Source: Myxosarcina sp. GI1 (GTDB lineage Bacteria; Cyanobacteriota; Cyanobacteriia; Cyanobacteriales; Xenococcaceae). From it: DNA of 64,000 nt. The stretch's first letter is position 1. Every line of letters starts with the position of its first letter. The notes beneath the pieces were generated by a model. The model did not search any database, was not told the DNA's origin, and was given only the letters and a program-made list of their open reading frames with translations. This document shows positions 8,687 through 17,391 of the stretch, piece by piece. The translations under genes and the position numbers were made by a program. The stretch spans positions 229,620-293,619 of the forward strand of contig NZ_JRFE01000024.1 of the NCBI RefSeq assembly GCF_000756305.1. Direction: 5' to 3'.

Positions 8687-10570
8687 ATGCAAGTTGTAAT
8701 TGGTTTAATAATAGGATTGATTTTGAGTGGAGTTTGTGTCTGGTTGATAATGCGATCGCAAATACAAGCACTTGAATCTCAAAAACAGGCATGTGATGAA
8801 AAAGCTAATCTTTATTCTTCTCAAAGAGAAACTCTATCAAAGAAAAATGAGGAATTAGAGTCTCGTTTAGCTGAAAAAGAGCATGAAATTTTCTCAATAA
8901 TGCAAAAATCGAGCAATGCAGATGCCAGAATAGAGCAAATATCTGACTTGCAAGAAAGATTAAGTGCTGAAGCAGACAAAAATCACAGACTTCAATCAGA
9001 AAATAATTCTCAGAGAGAAGCGATAACTAGATTAACTGCCGAAACAGAAAATAAAGAGCAATACGCAGAGCAAAAAATCGAGCAGATATCCGATCTACAA
9101 GGAGATTTAAGAACTAAAACAGAAGAAAATGAAAGATTGCGATCGGAAAATACTTCTCAAAAAGAAATAATAACTAGATTGACTACCGAATTAGAAAACA
9201 GAAAACAAAAAATTGATGAGTTAAAGGATAACCTTCAGCAAGCCATTGAAGAAAAAAATCGTTACCAAGAAGAAAACGAACAAGCCAGTCAGAGAGTTGC
9301 AGAAGCTAACGCTCAAAAAGAACAATTGAGTGAATTGAGAAACAAGCTTGAAAGCAAAGAGCGTAATAATCAAGAGCTTCACACCGAGAGAAATAATTTA
9401 AGAGAAGAATTATCAAGCTTGAAAACAAAGTTAGAAAAAGAACAAGAATCAGCAAGAGAAAAACTAGAGCTACTTGAAAATGCACAGCAAAAACTTAGTC
9501 ATACTTTCAAAATTCTTTCTACTGAAGCTTTACAAAATAATAATCAGCAGTTTTTAGAAGCAGCTAAACAAACCTTTGAGAATATACAACAAACATCTCA
9601 GCATCAACTAGAAATTAAGCAACAAGCAATTGATAATTTAGTTTCCCCCATAGGTAAATCGCTTGACGAATTCAATAAACAAATTAGAGAAGTAGAAAAT
9701 GTTCGCCAGCAAGATAAAGGCAGGATTGAAGAACAACTTCAATCTATTGCTGCTGCTCATTCCCTGCTTCAGGCTGAAACTGCTAATTTGACTAAAGCTT
9801 TAAGACAACCTATAGTTCGCGGTAGATGGGGAGAAATACAGTTAAAGCGTGTTGTAGAGATTTCAGGAATGCAAGAATATTGCGACTTTACCGTTCAAGA
9901 AACTGTTAAAACTGAAAATGGTTTGCTTCGACCAGATTTAATTGTCACACTTCCTAGCCAAAAAAAGGTAATTATAGATTCAAAAGCACCTTTACAAGCA
10001 TATTTGGATGCTTTAGAAGCTCAAGAAGAGCCAAAACAGATTGAGAATTTAAAAAATCATGCTAAGCATATACGTACTCATATCAATCAACTTAGCTCCA
10101 AAAATTATTGGGAGCAGGTCAAACCCACTCCTGAATTTGTAATTATGTTTTTACCTGGAGAAGTCTTTTTTAGTGCTGCACTTCAGCAAGAGCCAAGTTT
10201 AATTGAATTTGGAATTGAGAAAAATATTATTTTAGCTACTCCAACGACTTTAATAACACTTCTGAAAACTATAGAATATGGTTGGAGACAAGAAAAAATT
10301 GCAGAAAATGCCAATGCAATTGGAGAACTCGGAAAAGAACTAAACGATAGATTTATTAAATTTGCCGAACATTTAATTTCTGTCCGTAGAAAACTTGACG
10401 ATACTGTAAAAGAATATAATAAGGCGATAGGTTCTTATGAATCTCGGCTTTTATCTACTGCCAAAAAATTTAATGAAATAGGTGGCTATAGCAATAACAA
10501 GCTCGAAAGTATAGAACCAGTTGTTCGCCAAGTACGTTTGCTAAGACAAGAAGTTAACGGCAATAGTTAA
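8687..10570 (+). CDS. rmuC: RmuC-family DNA recombination-limiting protein
   Basis: RmuC proteins limit inversions and other recombination at short inverted repeats and contain a restriction-endonuclease-like core. The N-terminus is one membrane segment (VVIGLIIGLILSGVCVWLIM) followed by a very long coiled coil (about residues 25-290, Glu/Lys/Gln-rich), then the RmuC domain with LRQPIVRGRWGEIQLKRVVE, GLLRPDLIVTLPSQKKVIID and FVIMFLPGEVFFSAAL. The coiled coil makes it 627 aa, longer than the ~475 aa of E. coli RmuC. The ATG at 8687 is preferred over an in-frame TTG three codons earlier. Single gene ending at a bidirectional hairpin. Confidence 0.93.
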   Translation: MQVVIGLIIGLILSGVCVWLIMRSQIQALESQKQACDEKANLYSSQRETLSKKNEELESRLAEKEHEIFSIMQKSSNADARIEQISDLQERLSAEADKNHRLQSENNSQREAITRLTAETENKEQYAEQKIEQISDLQGDLRTKTEENERLRSENTSQKEIITRLTTELENRKQKIDELKDNLQQAIEEKNRYQEENEQASQRVAEANAQKEQLSELRNKLESKERNNQELHTERNNLREELSSLKTKLEKEQESAREKLELLENAQQKLSHTFKILSTEALQNNNQQFLEAAKQTFENIQQTSQHQLEIKQQAIDNLVSPIGKSLDEFNKQIREVENVRQQDKGRIEEQLQSIAAAHSLLQAETANLTKALRQPIVRGRWGEIQLKRVVEISGMQEYCDFTVQETVKTENGLLRPDLIVTLPSQKKVIIDSKAPLQAYLDALEAQEEPKQIENLKNHAKHIRTHINQLSSKNYWEQVKPTPEFVIMFLPGEVFFSAALQQEPSLIEFGIEKNIILATPTTLITLLKTIEYGWRQEKIAENANAIGELGKELNDRFIKFAEHLISVRRKLDDTVKEYNKAIGSYESRLLSTAKKFNEIGGYSNNKLESIEPVVRQVRLLRQEVNGNS

Positions 10571-10714
10571 GAAAACAATATAACTTTACTCAATAAATTT
10601 TAAACTTCTCAAACTGTTTAAGGCGGCTACTAGTTTAAAGCGAAAAACTAAAGCTAAGTCTCCTAAGTAAAATCAGCGATCGCAGTTAAACTTTATTGCT
10701 AATATTTTCTAAAA

Positions 10715-10754
10715 TTTGGTCTAAAACTTTGAATATAGTAATTTTTAGACCAAA
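10715..10754. terminator. 12-bp perfect inverted repeat between convergent genes
   Basis: TTTGGTCTAAAA at 10715-10726 and TTTTAGACCAAA at 10743-10754 are perfect inverted copies with a 16-base loop. It lies between the 3' ends of rmuC and the leftward gene at 10777, so a bidirectional terminator is the simplest reading. Confidence 0.6.
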
Positions 10755-10776
10755 ATAATTCACCAAAAACTATTTC

Positions 10777-11259
10777 TTAAGATTTAAGTTTTTCCAAATT
10801 TTCAATTTTATCTTTTTTTTCTAATGATACTGCTTGCAAGAATCCTCTTCTTTGATAAGCCTGTTTGACTTCTATTGCGATAATTTCATCCAAACCCAAA
10901 CGTTCCCTGGCTACTAAATCTAAAGCTGTAGGACAAGGTAGATATCGTTCGAGCCAACAACCAATTTCAAGATGAGACTTACTAAAAAATTCTACTGGAC
11001 AATGTGGATAGTCAGTTTCTCTTGGATGCTCATAGCAAGCATCGCGCCATTCACAAACTATTGGTGTAATATCAACTTCCCAGTATTGACCGTGTAGGTC
11101 GTATCGTCTTTGCATTGGTAATTTCCAAGCCGCAGAAAGTATTCTACAGTTTATAAAGTTACTGCAACTTTTAGTTCCTTTTAGTTTTCCATAAAAGCGG
11201 TCTTGACTTTTTTTACAGGTTTCATTTAACGGACATTTTTCTAGTCTATCCATTGTCAT
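10777..11259 (-). CDS. cysteine-rich hypothetical protein, 160 aa
   Basis: Not recognised. The protein has about ten cysteines spread over the first 120 residues (CPLNETC, SCSNFINCR, CEWRDACYEHP, YPHCPVEF, GCWLERYLPC) with several histidines, suggesting metal binding or disulfides. There is no signal peptide or membrane segment, and the C-terminus is Lys-rich. Two possible ATGs (MTMDRLEK) lie two codons apart. The neighbours (rmuC converging, htpX further upstream on the same strand across a 270-base spacer) give no functional hint. Confidence 0.6.
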   Translation of the reverse strand: MTMDRLEKCPLNETCKKSQDRFYGKLKGTKSCSNFINCRILSAAWKLPMQRRYDLHGQYWEVDITPIVCEWRDACYEHPRETDYPHCPVEFFSKSHLEIGCWLERYLPCPTALDLVARERLGLDEIIAIEVKQAYQRRGFLQAVSLEKKDKIENLEKLKS

Positions 11260-11527
11260 ATAAAATTCGGTTATTTTTTAAAAAACACAAATTAAAAATT
11301 TTAAAAATGAATGTATACCAAATAGAAAAAAGAATGCGACATATTTTGTAAAGGCAATTGACTAATCGTCCATACACAAATATCATCTGTCGCAAATATT
11401 ATTTAATTCGGTATTACTTTAATTGTAGTTTGCTTGTTTTCGTCTAATTATAAAATTAAAAAAACTTTTTACTGCGATCGCTACACTCAACAAGCGATCG
11501 CTACTGAGTTAATTAAATTACTTCAAA

Positions 11528-12424
11528 CTATTGAACAGCTACAGTAGTATCGTTAGTATTGCTCTGCTGCTGTTTGGCTATTTCCTGCAACTGGCGTATT
11601 CTTTCTTCTGTAGAAGGATGGGTACTAAACAACGATTGTAAGCCACCACCAGAAAAAGAATTCATAATTAATACTGGTTCAAAAGCGGGGTTGCCATTCA
11701 TCGGTATTTTTCTACCGACAGAATCTAGTTTTTGCAAGGCACTAGCCAAAGCCAAGGGGTTGCGCGTAATTTCTGCCGCACCACGATCTGCCGAAAATTC
11801 ACGAGTACGAGAAATTGCCATCTGAATCAAAGAGGCGGAAATAGGTGCCAGAACAACTAATACTAAAACCCCAATGGGATTGCCACTATTACGACTATCT
11901 CGATTGACGGGTCCGTAAAGTGCGCCAAAGGTGAGCATTCTACCCAAAAACGTTACCGCACCACCCAAGGTACCAGCGACAGCCTGAGTTAAAGTATCGC
12001 GATTTTTGATGTGGGTTAATTCGTGAGAGATTACCCCTGCTAATTCTTCTTTGGATAATATTTGCATAATCCCTTGAGTTACTGCTACGGCAGCATGGTT
12101 GGGATCTCTACCTGTAGCAAAGGCATTAGGAGTTTGAGTTGGAACGATATACAGTTCTGGCATGGGTAAACCTGCTCTTTGTGCTAAATCGGCTACCAGA
12201 TCGTATATTTCTGGCGATTGCTCGCGAGCAATGGGTTGTGCTTGATATGCTGCTAAAGCAGCTTTATCGGAATAAAACCAGGAACCAAAACTACCAATTG
12301 CTGCAAAAAGCAGACCAGCAATTGCTCCTTGTTCGTTTCCCATTGCCCAGTAACCGCCCAAGACCAAAATTCCGCTTAACAACCCCAAGAGAGCAGCGGT
12401 TTTAATTTGATTACCTCTAAACAT
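11528..12424 (-). CDS. htpX: membrane zinc metalloprotease HtpX
   Basis: M48-family protease of the inner membrane that degrades misfolded membrane proteins. The zinc motif is HELTH (about residues 134-138) in VISHELTHIKNRD, with the third ligand Glu in TREFSADRGAAEI. Two N-terminal membrane segments (AALLGLLSGILVLGGYWAM, AIAGLLFAAIGSFGSWF) and two more flank the later part. The 298-aa length and the C-terminal FSTHPSTEERIRQLQ signature match HtpX. Single-gene unit. Confidence 0.96.
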   Translation of the reverse strand: MFRGNQIKTAALLGLLSGILVLGGYWAMGNEQGAIAGLLFAAIGSFGSWFYSDKAALAAYQAQPIAREQSPEIYDLVADLAQRAGLPMPELYIVPTQTPNAFATGRDPNHAAVAVTQGIMQILSKEELAGVISHELTHIKNRDTLTQAVAGTLGGAVTFLGRMLTFGALYGPVNRDSRNSGNPIGVLVLVVLAPISASLIQMAISRTREFSADRGAAEITRNPLALASALQKLDSVGRKIPMNGNPAFEPVLIMNSFSGGGLQSLFSTHPSTEERIRQLQEIAKQQQSNTNDTTVAVQ

Positions 12425-12548
12425 AGGATTTGTTTAAAATTCGGTTATAATATGTGAGTTTTCTCAATATTTAATAGCAATTGGTTATTTTGTTGCATCT
12501 AGCAAAAGCAGCATATTTTTAATTTCAAAAACTTGCCAGTAAAATTTA

Positions 12549-12941
12549 TTAAACTTTACTTTCGTATATCTCAAGTGGCAAATTATCTGGATCTTTAAAA
12601 AACGTAAACTTTTTACCTGTTAATTCGTCAATTCTTACTGGTTCGACGTTTATTCCTTTTGAATTCAAATAATTGATATATTCGGTTATATTTTCTATTT
12701 CAAAGGCTAAATGTCTTAGTCCACAAGCTTCAGGGCTATTAATTCTTGCGGGAGGATGAGGAAAAGAAAAAAGCTCTATTTGCTCATTTTCTCCCACTTT
12801 TAAATCTAGTTTGTAAGAATTTCGCTGTTCTCTAAAAGTCTCGTTTATGACTGAAAATTTGAGTATATTTGTGTAAAAGTGTTTGGATTTTTCGTAATTA
12901 GAGCAAATTATTGCTATATGGTGAATTTTGTTTAATTTCAT
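12549..12941 (-). CDS. VOC-family (glyoxalase-like) protein
   Basis: Vicinal oxygen chelate fold protein resembling the YaeR/GloA2 subfamily. Two beta-alpha-beta-beta-beta modules can be read: HHIAIICSNYEKSKHFYTN with DLKVGENEQIELFSF, and GLRHLAFEIENITEYINYL with FTFFKDPDNLPLEIYES. The putative metal ligands are His in module one, Glu in QIELF, His in LRHLAF and Glu in PLEIYE, as in glyoxalase I. The substrate is unknown; methylglyoxal detoxification is only one option. It starts about 65 bases upstream of the tRNA gene, on the opposite strand. Confidence 0.85.
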   Translation of the reverse strand: MKLNKIHHIAIICSNYEKSKHFYTNILKFSVINETFREQRNSYKLDLKVGENEQIELFSFPHPPARINSPEACGLRHLAFEIENITEYINYLNSKGINVEPVRIDELTGKKFTFFKDPDNLPLEIYESKV

Positions 12942-13005
12942 GTTTCAATAGTGCCAGCTTAAATATAGTGCTGAATGCTAAGTTATACTGTAAACTGCTT
13001 ATGAT

Positions 13006-13077
13006 GCCGATGTAGCTCAGTGGTAGAGCAACTCACTCGTAATGAGTAGGTCGCAGGTTCAAATCCAGTCATCGGCT
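13006..13077 (+). tRNA. tRNA-Thr (anticodon CGT)
   Basis: Cloverleaf can be folded by eye: acceptor GCCGATG/CATCGGC, D-arm with TAGCTCAGTGGTAGAGC, anticodon stem ACTCA/TGAGT with loop CTCGTAA (anticodon CGT, reads ACG), and T-arm GCAGGTTCAAATCCAGTC variant. CCA is not encoded, as is common in cyanobacteria. Confidence 0.95.
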
Positions 13078-13092
13078 TTTAGGCTAAAAGCC
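13074..13092 (+). terminator. hairpin overlapping the tRNA 3' end
   Basis: GGCTTTTA (13074-13081) and TAAAAGCC (13085-13092) form a perfect 8-bp stem with a 3-base loop. The left arm uses the last bases of the tRNA acceptor strand. It may end transcription or mark the 3' processing site; there is no clear T-run after it. Confidence 0.4.
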
Positions 13093-13363
13093 TTCGTACT
13101 CATATTCTTAAGTGGCTCTAATCACCGAACGATGTTTCCTTGTCTATGCCCTGATAAATTTATTGTGGACATATCTCGGACAAAATCAGCGATCGCTAAA
13201 TTTGTTACTCTCGATCGAGGGCAAAACTCGATCTAAACCTCAGACTACTAACAATCTAATACTTTGGTTTTTGTCTATAGTTAATAGTTGCTTTAAAATT
13301 AATTTTAAACTTGAGCGAAATTAAACTTAAATTTAGAGCGAATTTATACCCTATTTGATTTTT

Positions 13364-14311
13364 ATGGCTTTCTTTCGCCCAGACGAACAGTTAAATGCGA
13401 TCGCACTATCTATTTTAGAAGCGGCGCGGTCTAAATTTCCCAGCTTGACTAGAGACAAAATTGCTATTACCTGGATAGTTTACGACCCACCAGTAGTTGT
13501 TAATACAGGTGGTGCTTTATCAGCAGCAGAATTTTGGCAATATCCAGTTAGAGGTTTTAGCTATCGGGGTATGGAAAGAATTTATCCCGCCAGCATAGTT
13601 AAGTTGTTTTATTTAGTGGCAATTCACGAATGGCTTGAAGGAGAAATGATTGCCGAATCCTGGGAATTAAATCGAGCTATTCGAGATGCGATCGCTCTTT
13701 CTAGTAACGATGCTACCAATTTAATTGTAGACGCACTTACGGGGACGACTAGCGGTCCCGAATTGCCTGCCGCACCTTTTGCCACCTGGAAACAGCAGCG
13801 CAATATTGTCAATCGCTATTTTAAATCTTTAGGCTGGGAAGAATTTGAAAGTATTAATGTCAATCAAAAAGTCTGGGGTGATGGTGCTTATGGTAGAGAG
13901 AGAGCTTTTTTAGGCGAAATGATGGAAAACCGCAATATGCTGACAACAGATGCAGTAGCCAGATTATTACATAGTATTGTCGGTGGTGTAGCGGTATCAA
14001 GTCAGCGATCGCAAGCGATGATGCAGTTGATTCAACGCAGTCTCGATTCTGCTAATTTTGTTAGTTACGATGGCGAAAATCAAATTGCAGGTTTTTTAGG
14101 CGAAGGTTTGCCTACTAACGCTAGAATTTGGTCGAAAGCAGGCTGGATGAGCCAAGTGCGCCACGATGCAGCTTATATTGAAATTCCCGATTTGCAGCCT
14201 TATTTGTTGGTAGTATTTACCGAGGGTAAAGATAACAGTCAAAACAAAAATATCTTACCTTTCATTTCTCAGGCTTTTGTTGAGGGAATGCAGAAATTAT
14301 CGATCGCGTAG
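13364..14311 (+). CDS. class A beta-lactamase-fold serine hydrolase
   Basis: Penicillin-binding-protein/beta-lactamase-fold enzyme. The nucleophile motif is SIVK (S77-K80) in YPASIVKLFYL, the second motif is SND (about 114-116) in LSSNDATN, and the third box is SKAG (WSKAGW) where lactamases normally have KTG or KSG. There is no signal peptide, so it is probably cytoplasmic or uses a non-standard route. The protein is 315 aa. The start is put at ATG 13364 rather than an in-frame TTG three codons earlier. More likely a peptidase or esterase relative than an antibiotic-resistance enzyme; substrate unknown. Confidence 0.85.
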   Translation: MAFFRPDEQLNAIALSILEAARSKFPSLTRDKIAITWIVYDPPVVVNTGGALSAAEFWQYPVRGFSYRGMERIYPASIVKLFYLVAIHEWLEGEMIAESWELNRAIRDAIALSSNDATNLIVDALTGTTSGPELPAAPFATWKQQRNIVNRYFKSLGWEEFESINVNQKVWGDGAYGRERAFLGEMMENRNMLTTDAVARLLHSIVGGVAVSSQRSQAMMQLIQRSLDSANFVSYDGENQIAGFLGEGLPTNARIWSKAGWMSQVRHDAAYIEIPDLQPYLLVVFTEGKDNSQNKNILPFISQAFVEGMQKLSIA

Positions 14312-14420
14312 CTAGACCAGTTGGGAGCAAAAATTATAGATAAAAAAGATAATGTTTGCTATTTTAAATGGACATTTTTCAATGAAAACTAATTGCTTCG
14401 CAACTAGCGCAGGCGTTGCA

Positions 14421-14455
14421 CTTTTGCCTTTTGCCTTTTGCCTTTTGCCTTTTGC
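14421..14455. repeat. heptanucleotide tandem repeat, (CTTTTGC)x5
   Basis: Five perfect copies of CTTTTGC in the spacer between the serine hydrolase and the epimerase gene. Short tandem repeats with 7-base units are a known feature of cyanobacterial genomes (STRR sequences). The flanks (GCTTCGCAACTAGCGC and CGCGCAGCGGTACTAGC) look like related repeat debris. Confidence 0.9.
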
Positions 14456-14534
14456 CTTCGCGCAGCGGTACTAGCTTTTCCTACGTACCTATAGGCTTTA
14501 CGATAATAACAAGTTTTAGTAATAAGCAAAAATT

Positions 14535-15470
14535 ATGCGTATTTTGATTATGGGGGGAACTCGTTTTATTGGAGTTTACCTAACTAAGTTGTTGGTCGAT
14601 CGCGGTCATGAAGTCGTTTTGTTCAATCGCGGGAACAATCCCCCGCCAGTAGCAGAAGTTAAACAGATTCATGGCGATCGCAAAGATCCCTCACAGCTAA
14701 AAGAGAAGTTGGCAGAAGAAAGTTTTGATGCAATTTTTGATAACAACGGTCGCGAACTAGAGCATACCAAACCGTTAGTAGAAATATTTAAAGATTCCGT
14801 CCGACATTTTGTCTATATTAGTTCTGCTGGAGTTTATTTACCTTCGGCACAAATGCCTCACCGCGAAGGTGATGCGGTCGATCCTAACAGCCGTCATAAG
14901 GGCAAACATCACACAGAAGCTTATTTGGCTGAGTCTGGCATTCGGTGGACTGCAATTCGTCCTACCTATATCTACGGCGCGCAAAACTATAACGATTTAG
15001 AAGCGTGGTTTTTTGACCGTATAGTTCGCAATCGACCTCTTCCTATTCCCGATGGTGGCTTATATATTACTCAATTCGGTCACGTGCGAGATTTGGTTGA
15101 AGCTATGGCAGCAGTTTTAGACAATCAGCAGGCTGTGGGAAAAATCTATAATGTTAGTGGAGATCGCTACGTAACTTTTAACGGTTTGGCTTATGCTTGT
15201 GCCGAGGCTGTAGGCAAATCTCCCGATGAAGTAAAGTTGGTTCACTACGATTCGAGTAAGATTGACTTTGGCAAGCGTAAAGCTTTTCCCATTCGCAAAC
15301 AGCACTTTTTTGCAGATATAACTCTGGCAAAACATGAGCTAAATTGGCAACCACATTACGATTTAACCTCTGGTTTAAAAGACTCATTCCAAAATGATTA
15401 CTTAGCTTCTCAGCGAGACACTGCCAATATCGATTTTTCTTTAGACGAAGAAATTTTGCGAACGGTTTAA
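14535..15470 (+). CDS. NAD-dependent epimerase/dehydratase-like protein, CSP41 type
   Basis: Short-chain dehydrogenase/epimerase-fold protein close to the cyanobacterial relatives of plant chloroplast CSP41, an RNA-binding protein of the plastid. It starts MRILIMGGTRFIG with the nucleotide-binding GGTRFIG motif. The usual YxxxK catalytic pair seems altered: the SSAGVY segment is followed by HHTEAYLAES without a clear Tyr-X3-Lys. The tail KDSFQNDYLASQRD is typical of the group. At 311 aa it is full length. Enzymatic activity is doubtful; RNA binding is an inference from the family. Confidence 0.88.
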   Translation: MRILIMGGTRFIGVYLTKLLVDRGHEVVLFNRGNNPPPVAEVKQIHGDRKDPSQLKEKLAEESFDAIFDNNGRELEHTKPLVEIFKDSVRHFVYISSAGVYLPSAQMPHREGDAVDPNSRHKGKHHTEAYLAESGIRWTAIRPTYIYGAQNYNDLEAWFFDRIVRNRPLPIPDGGLYITQFGHVRDLVEAMAAVLDNQQAVGKIYNVSGDRYVTFNGLAYACAEAVGKSPDEVKLVHYDSSKIDFGKRKAFPIRKQHFFADITLAKHELNWQPHYDLTSGLKDSFQNDYLASQRDTANIDFSLDEEILRTV

Positions 15471-15945
15471 TTAACTATAAATAGTCAAGCAAAATACAGC
15501 AATTTCTAGAAGATCTCTAACTATATTTTTAAACTAATAGTCAACTTATTGGAGGCTTTTAATTTGCTGTATTTTACGATAATTTTCTTTTATAAAAGCT
15601 TTTACACTGCTAACTTAGGAATTAAGCACTTACTATAGAAGCTATTCTTCATAGATTTTAATTATTTTACATAAATTTACTAAAATTATTATTGTTTATT
15701 TCTAAAGATAGATGTTTATTTTAAAAAATTGTCAAAAAACTAAATATAGAAACAATTTGTGTAGATAAATTTCTGTGAGAGCGAACTTTTATAAACTGTA
15801 GAGTTTTGTTGTTTCAAAAAAATTTATAATAATAGAGTAAAAAATTATTTTTTCTGTCTTTTGATAGACAAGGAACTCAATAAGTATTTATAGAATTTTT
15901 GATAATTCAAATTGAATAAATTTAGAGATAAAGGAGGGAAGGTTT
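15471..15945. other. AT-rich spacer with a long-range inverted repeat
   Basis: No coding frame seen. It contains a perfect 12-bp inverted repeat at 15491-15575 (listed separately), and the gene-proximal end carries the AAAGGAGGG ribosome-binding site of the next gene. Confidence 0.6.
15491..15575. repeat. 12-bp inverted repeat enclosing a 61-base loop
   Basis: AAAATACAGCAA (15491-15502) is the exact reverse complement of TTGCTGTATTTT (15564-15575). The enclosed stretch can form a further small stem (ACTAT/ATAGT). Size and closing stem would fit a small structured RNA or a miniature element, but there is no independent support. Confidence 0.4.
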
Positions 15946-16560
15946 ATGTCTTATGCAGAACCTTTAGGCGATCGAGTTGTCGAACCTGTAGTAACCGAGA
16001 GAGTACCCGATTACCACGATCGCGTTAGATGGGGACCGATTATTGCGGGCATTGTGGTTGCTATTGCCACGCAGTTAATTTTAAGTGCTCTGGGAGCCGC
16101 TGTAGGTTTAACTATTGGTGGCAATGGAGTTGGCGTTGGTGTAGGAATTTGGTCGGTTATTAGCTTGTTAATTGCTTTATTTGTAGGTGGCTGGGTTACA
16201 GCTAGTACCTGTGGTCCGATGAATAAAAAAACTGCTCTGTTGCACGGACTAATTTTTTGGGCGACAACTCTAGCAGTAAGTGGTTGGCTACTTGCTAGTG
16301 GCGTATCTGGTGCCTTTGGGATAATTGCGTCTAATGCAGGAGAAGTATTGAACCAAGTTCAGCAACCTGGAGGAGTCGAAGTTCCCAGTCGCGCTCCAAA
16401 TATATCTGCTGCTGAAGCACAAAATATTGCTCAATATTCAGCCAAGGCAGCGTGGTCATTTATTATTGGTTCTTTGCTTGGTTTGGCTGCTGCTCTTATT
16501 GGAGCTTCGGTGGGTGCGAGAAAACCGAGAAGAGTTACTCGAGCTGCCGAAGTCAGGTAA
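15946..16560 (+). CDS. four-segment membrane protein of unknown function
   Basis: Integral membrane protein, 204 aa. After a charged N-terminus (GDRVVEPVVTERVPDYHDRV) there are four hydrophobic segments: WGPIIAGIVVAIATQLILSA, GVGVGIWSVISLLIALFVGG, LIFWATTLAVSGWLLASGV and WSFIIGSLLGLAAALIGASV, and the C-terminus is basic (RKPRRVTRAAEVR). Glycine-rich segments resemble a family of small cyanobacterial membrane proteins with no assigned role. A very strong AAAGGAGGG ribosome-binding site sits eight bases before the ATG, so good expression is likely. The N-terminal half contains an HIP1-related site. Stand-alone gene. Confidence 0.75.
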   Translation: MSYAEPLGDRVVEPVVTERVPDYHDRVRWGPIIAGIVVAIATQLILSALGAAVGLTIGGNGVGVGVGIWSVISLLIALFVGGWVTASTCGPMNKKTALLHGLIFWATTLAVSGWLLASGVSGAFGIIASNAGEVLNQVQQPGGVEVPSRAPNISAAEAQNIAQYSAKAAWSFIIGSLLGLAAALIGASVGARKPRRVTRAAEVR

Positions 16561-16636
16561 GACATAGCTATTCAAGATTAACTGGTAATTACAGTAGTAC
16601 AGTTGAATAGTTGGGATAAAAAACCATTAATTTATT

Positions 16637-16657
16637 AGAAAGCAGAAAGTAGAAAGT
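16637..16657. repeat. heptanucleotide repeat, (AGAAAGY)x3
   Basis: Three tandem 7-base units AGAAAGC, AGAAAGT, AGAAAGT in the spacer before pgsA. Same unit size as the repeats at 14421 and 34424 but a different sequence. Confidence 0.75.
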
Positions 16658-16786
16658 AATATACGTATGCGTCAAAGCCGTCTAACCAACGGCTTAAAAT
16701 ACTATCTAAATCTAAAATTGCTTTCGATCGCACTTGAGAGCAAACAAGAGCAAATATCATTGATGCAGTCGCCAATGTTTTTAAAC

Positions 16787-17323
16787 TTAAGAGCGCACTG
16801 CATCACTTTTTTGTGGCAAAACATAAATTGCCCCCGAAACCAGCGTAAAAACCACGCACAGCCAAAAAGCTATTAGTGACGGCAGCCGCCAGATATCTGA
16901 TAGAGGTGCTATTAATAAAGCGATCGCGATAATTTGGCTGACGGTTTTAAGTTTACCCCAAATATTGGCTCCTGAAATGCTGCTACTGCCAGTTAGTTTG
17001 GGATTGACTCGCCATCCTGCGATCGCTAATTCTCTAGCTAAAATCAAAAAGACCCCCCAGGCTGGTATTAGCTGAAGCTCGATTAATGCCAGCATAGAAC
17101 CTAAAACCAGTAGTTTATCTACCAGCGGATCGAGAAATTTCCCTAATTCGGTAACTAAATCGTATTTGCGAGCTATATAACCATCTACCCAGTCAGTCCC
17201 TGCCGCCAACAAAAAAATTCCCACGCACAGCCAACGGTTAGCCGCAGTAGGATAATTGAGTAAGTAAAGAATAAAAGGCAACCCAAGAAGACGCGAGATA
17301 GTAATCCAAGTGGGAAGATTCAT
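16787..17323 (-). CDS. pgsA: CDP-diacylglycerol-glycerol-3-phosphate 3-phosphatidyltransferase
   Basis: Inner-membrane enzyme that makes phosphatidylglycerol phosphate, the committed step to phosphatidylglycerol, an essential thylakoid lipid. The CDP-alcohol phosphotransferase signature DG-X2-AR-X8-G-X3-D-X3-D is complete in VDGYIARKYDLVTELGKFLD plus PLVDK. Five to six membrane segments follow the usual pattern, starting NLPTWITISRLLGLPFILYL. The 178-aa length is normal. It lies 70 bases downstream of the sugar transferase on the same strand. Confidence 0.95.
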   Translation of the reverse strand: MNLPTWITISRLLGLPFILYLLNYPTAANRWLCVGIFLLAAGTDWVDGYIARKYDLVTELGKFLDPLVDKLLVLGSMLALIELQLIPAWGVFLILARELAIAGWRVNPKLTGSSSISGANIWGKLKTVSQIIAIALLIAPLSDIWRLPSLIAFWLCVVFTLVSGAIYVLPQKSDAVRS

Positions 17324-17391
17324 GCTATTGCTATTATTTAGATCGATCCTAATAATAACAAATTAAAAGCGATCGCCAGTCTCAGACGTAA

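Noticed and set aside
16667..16876. 69-aa + strand frame before and over the pgsA 3' end
   Set aside because: Low-complexity composition and overlap with a well-supported gene on the opposite strand.
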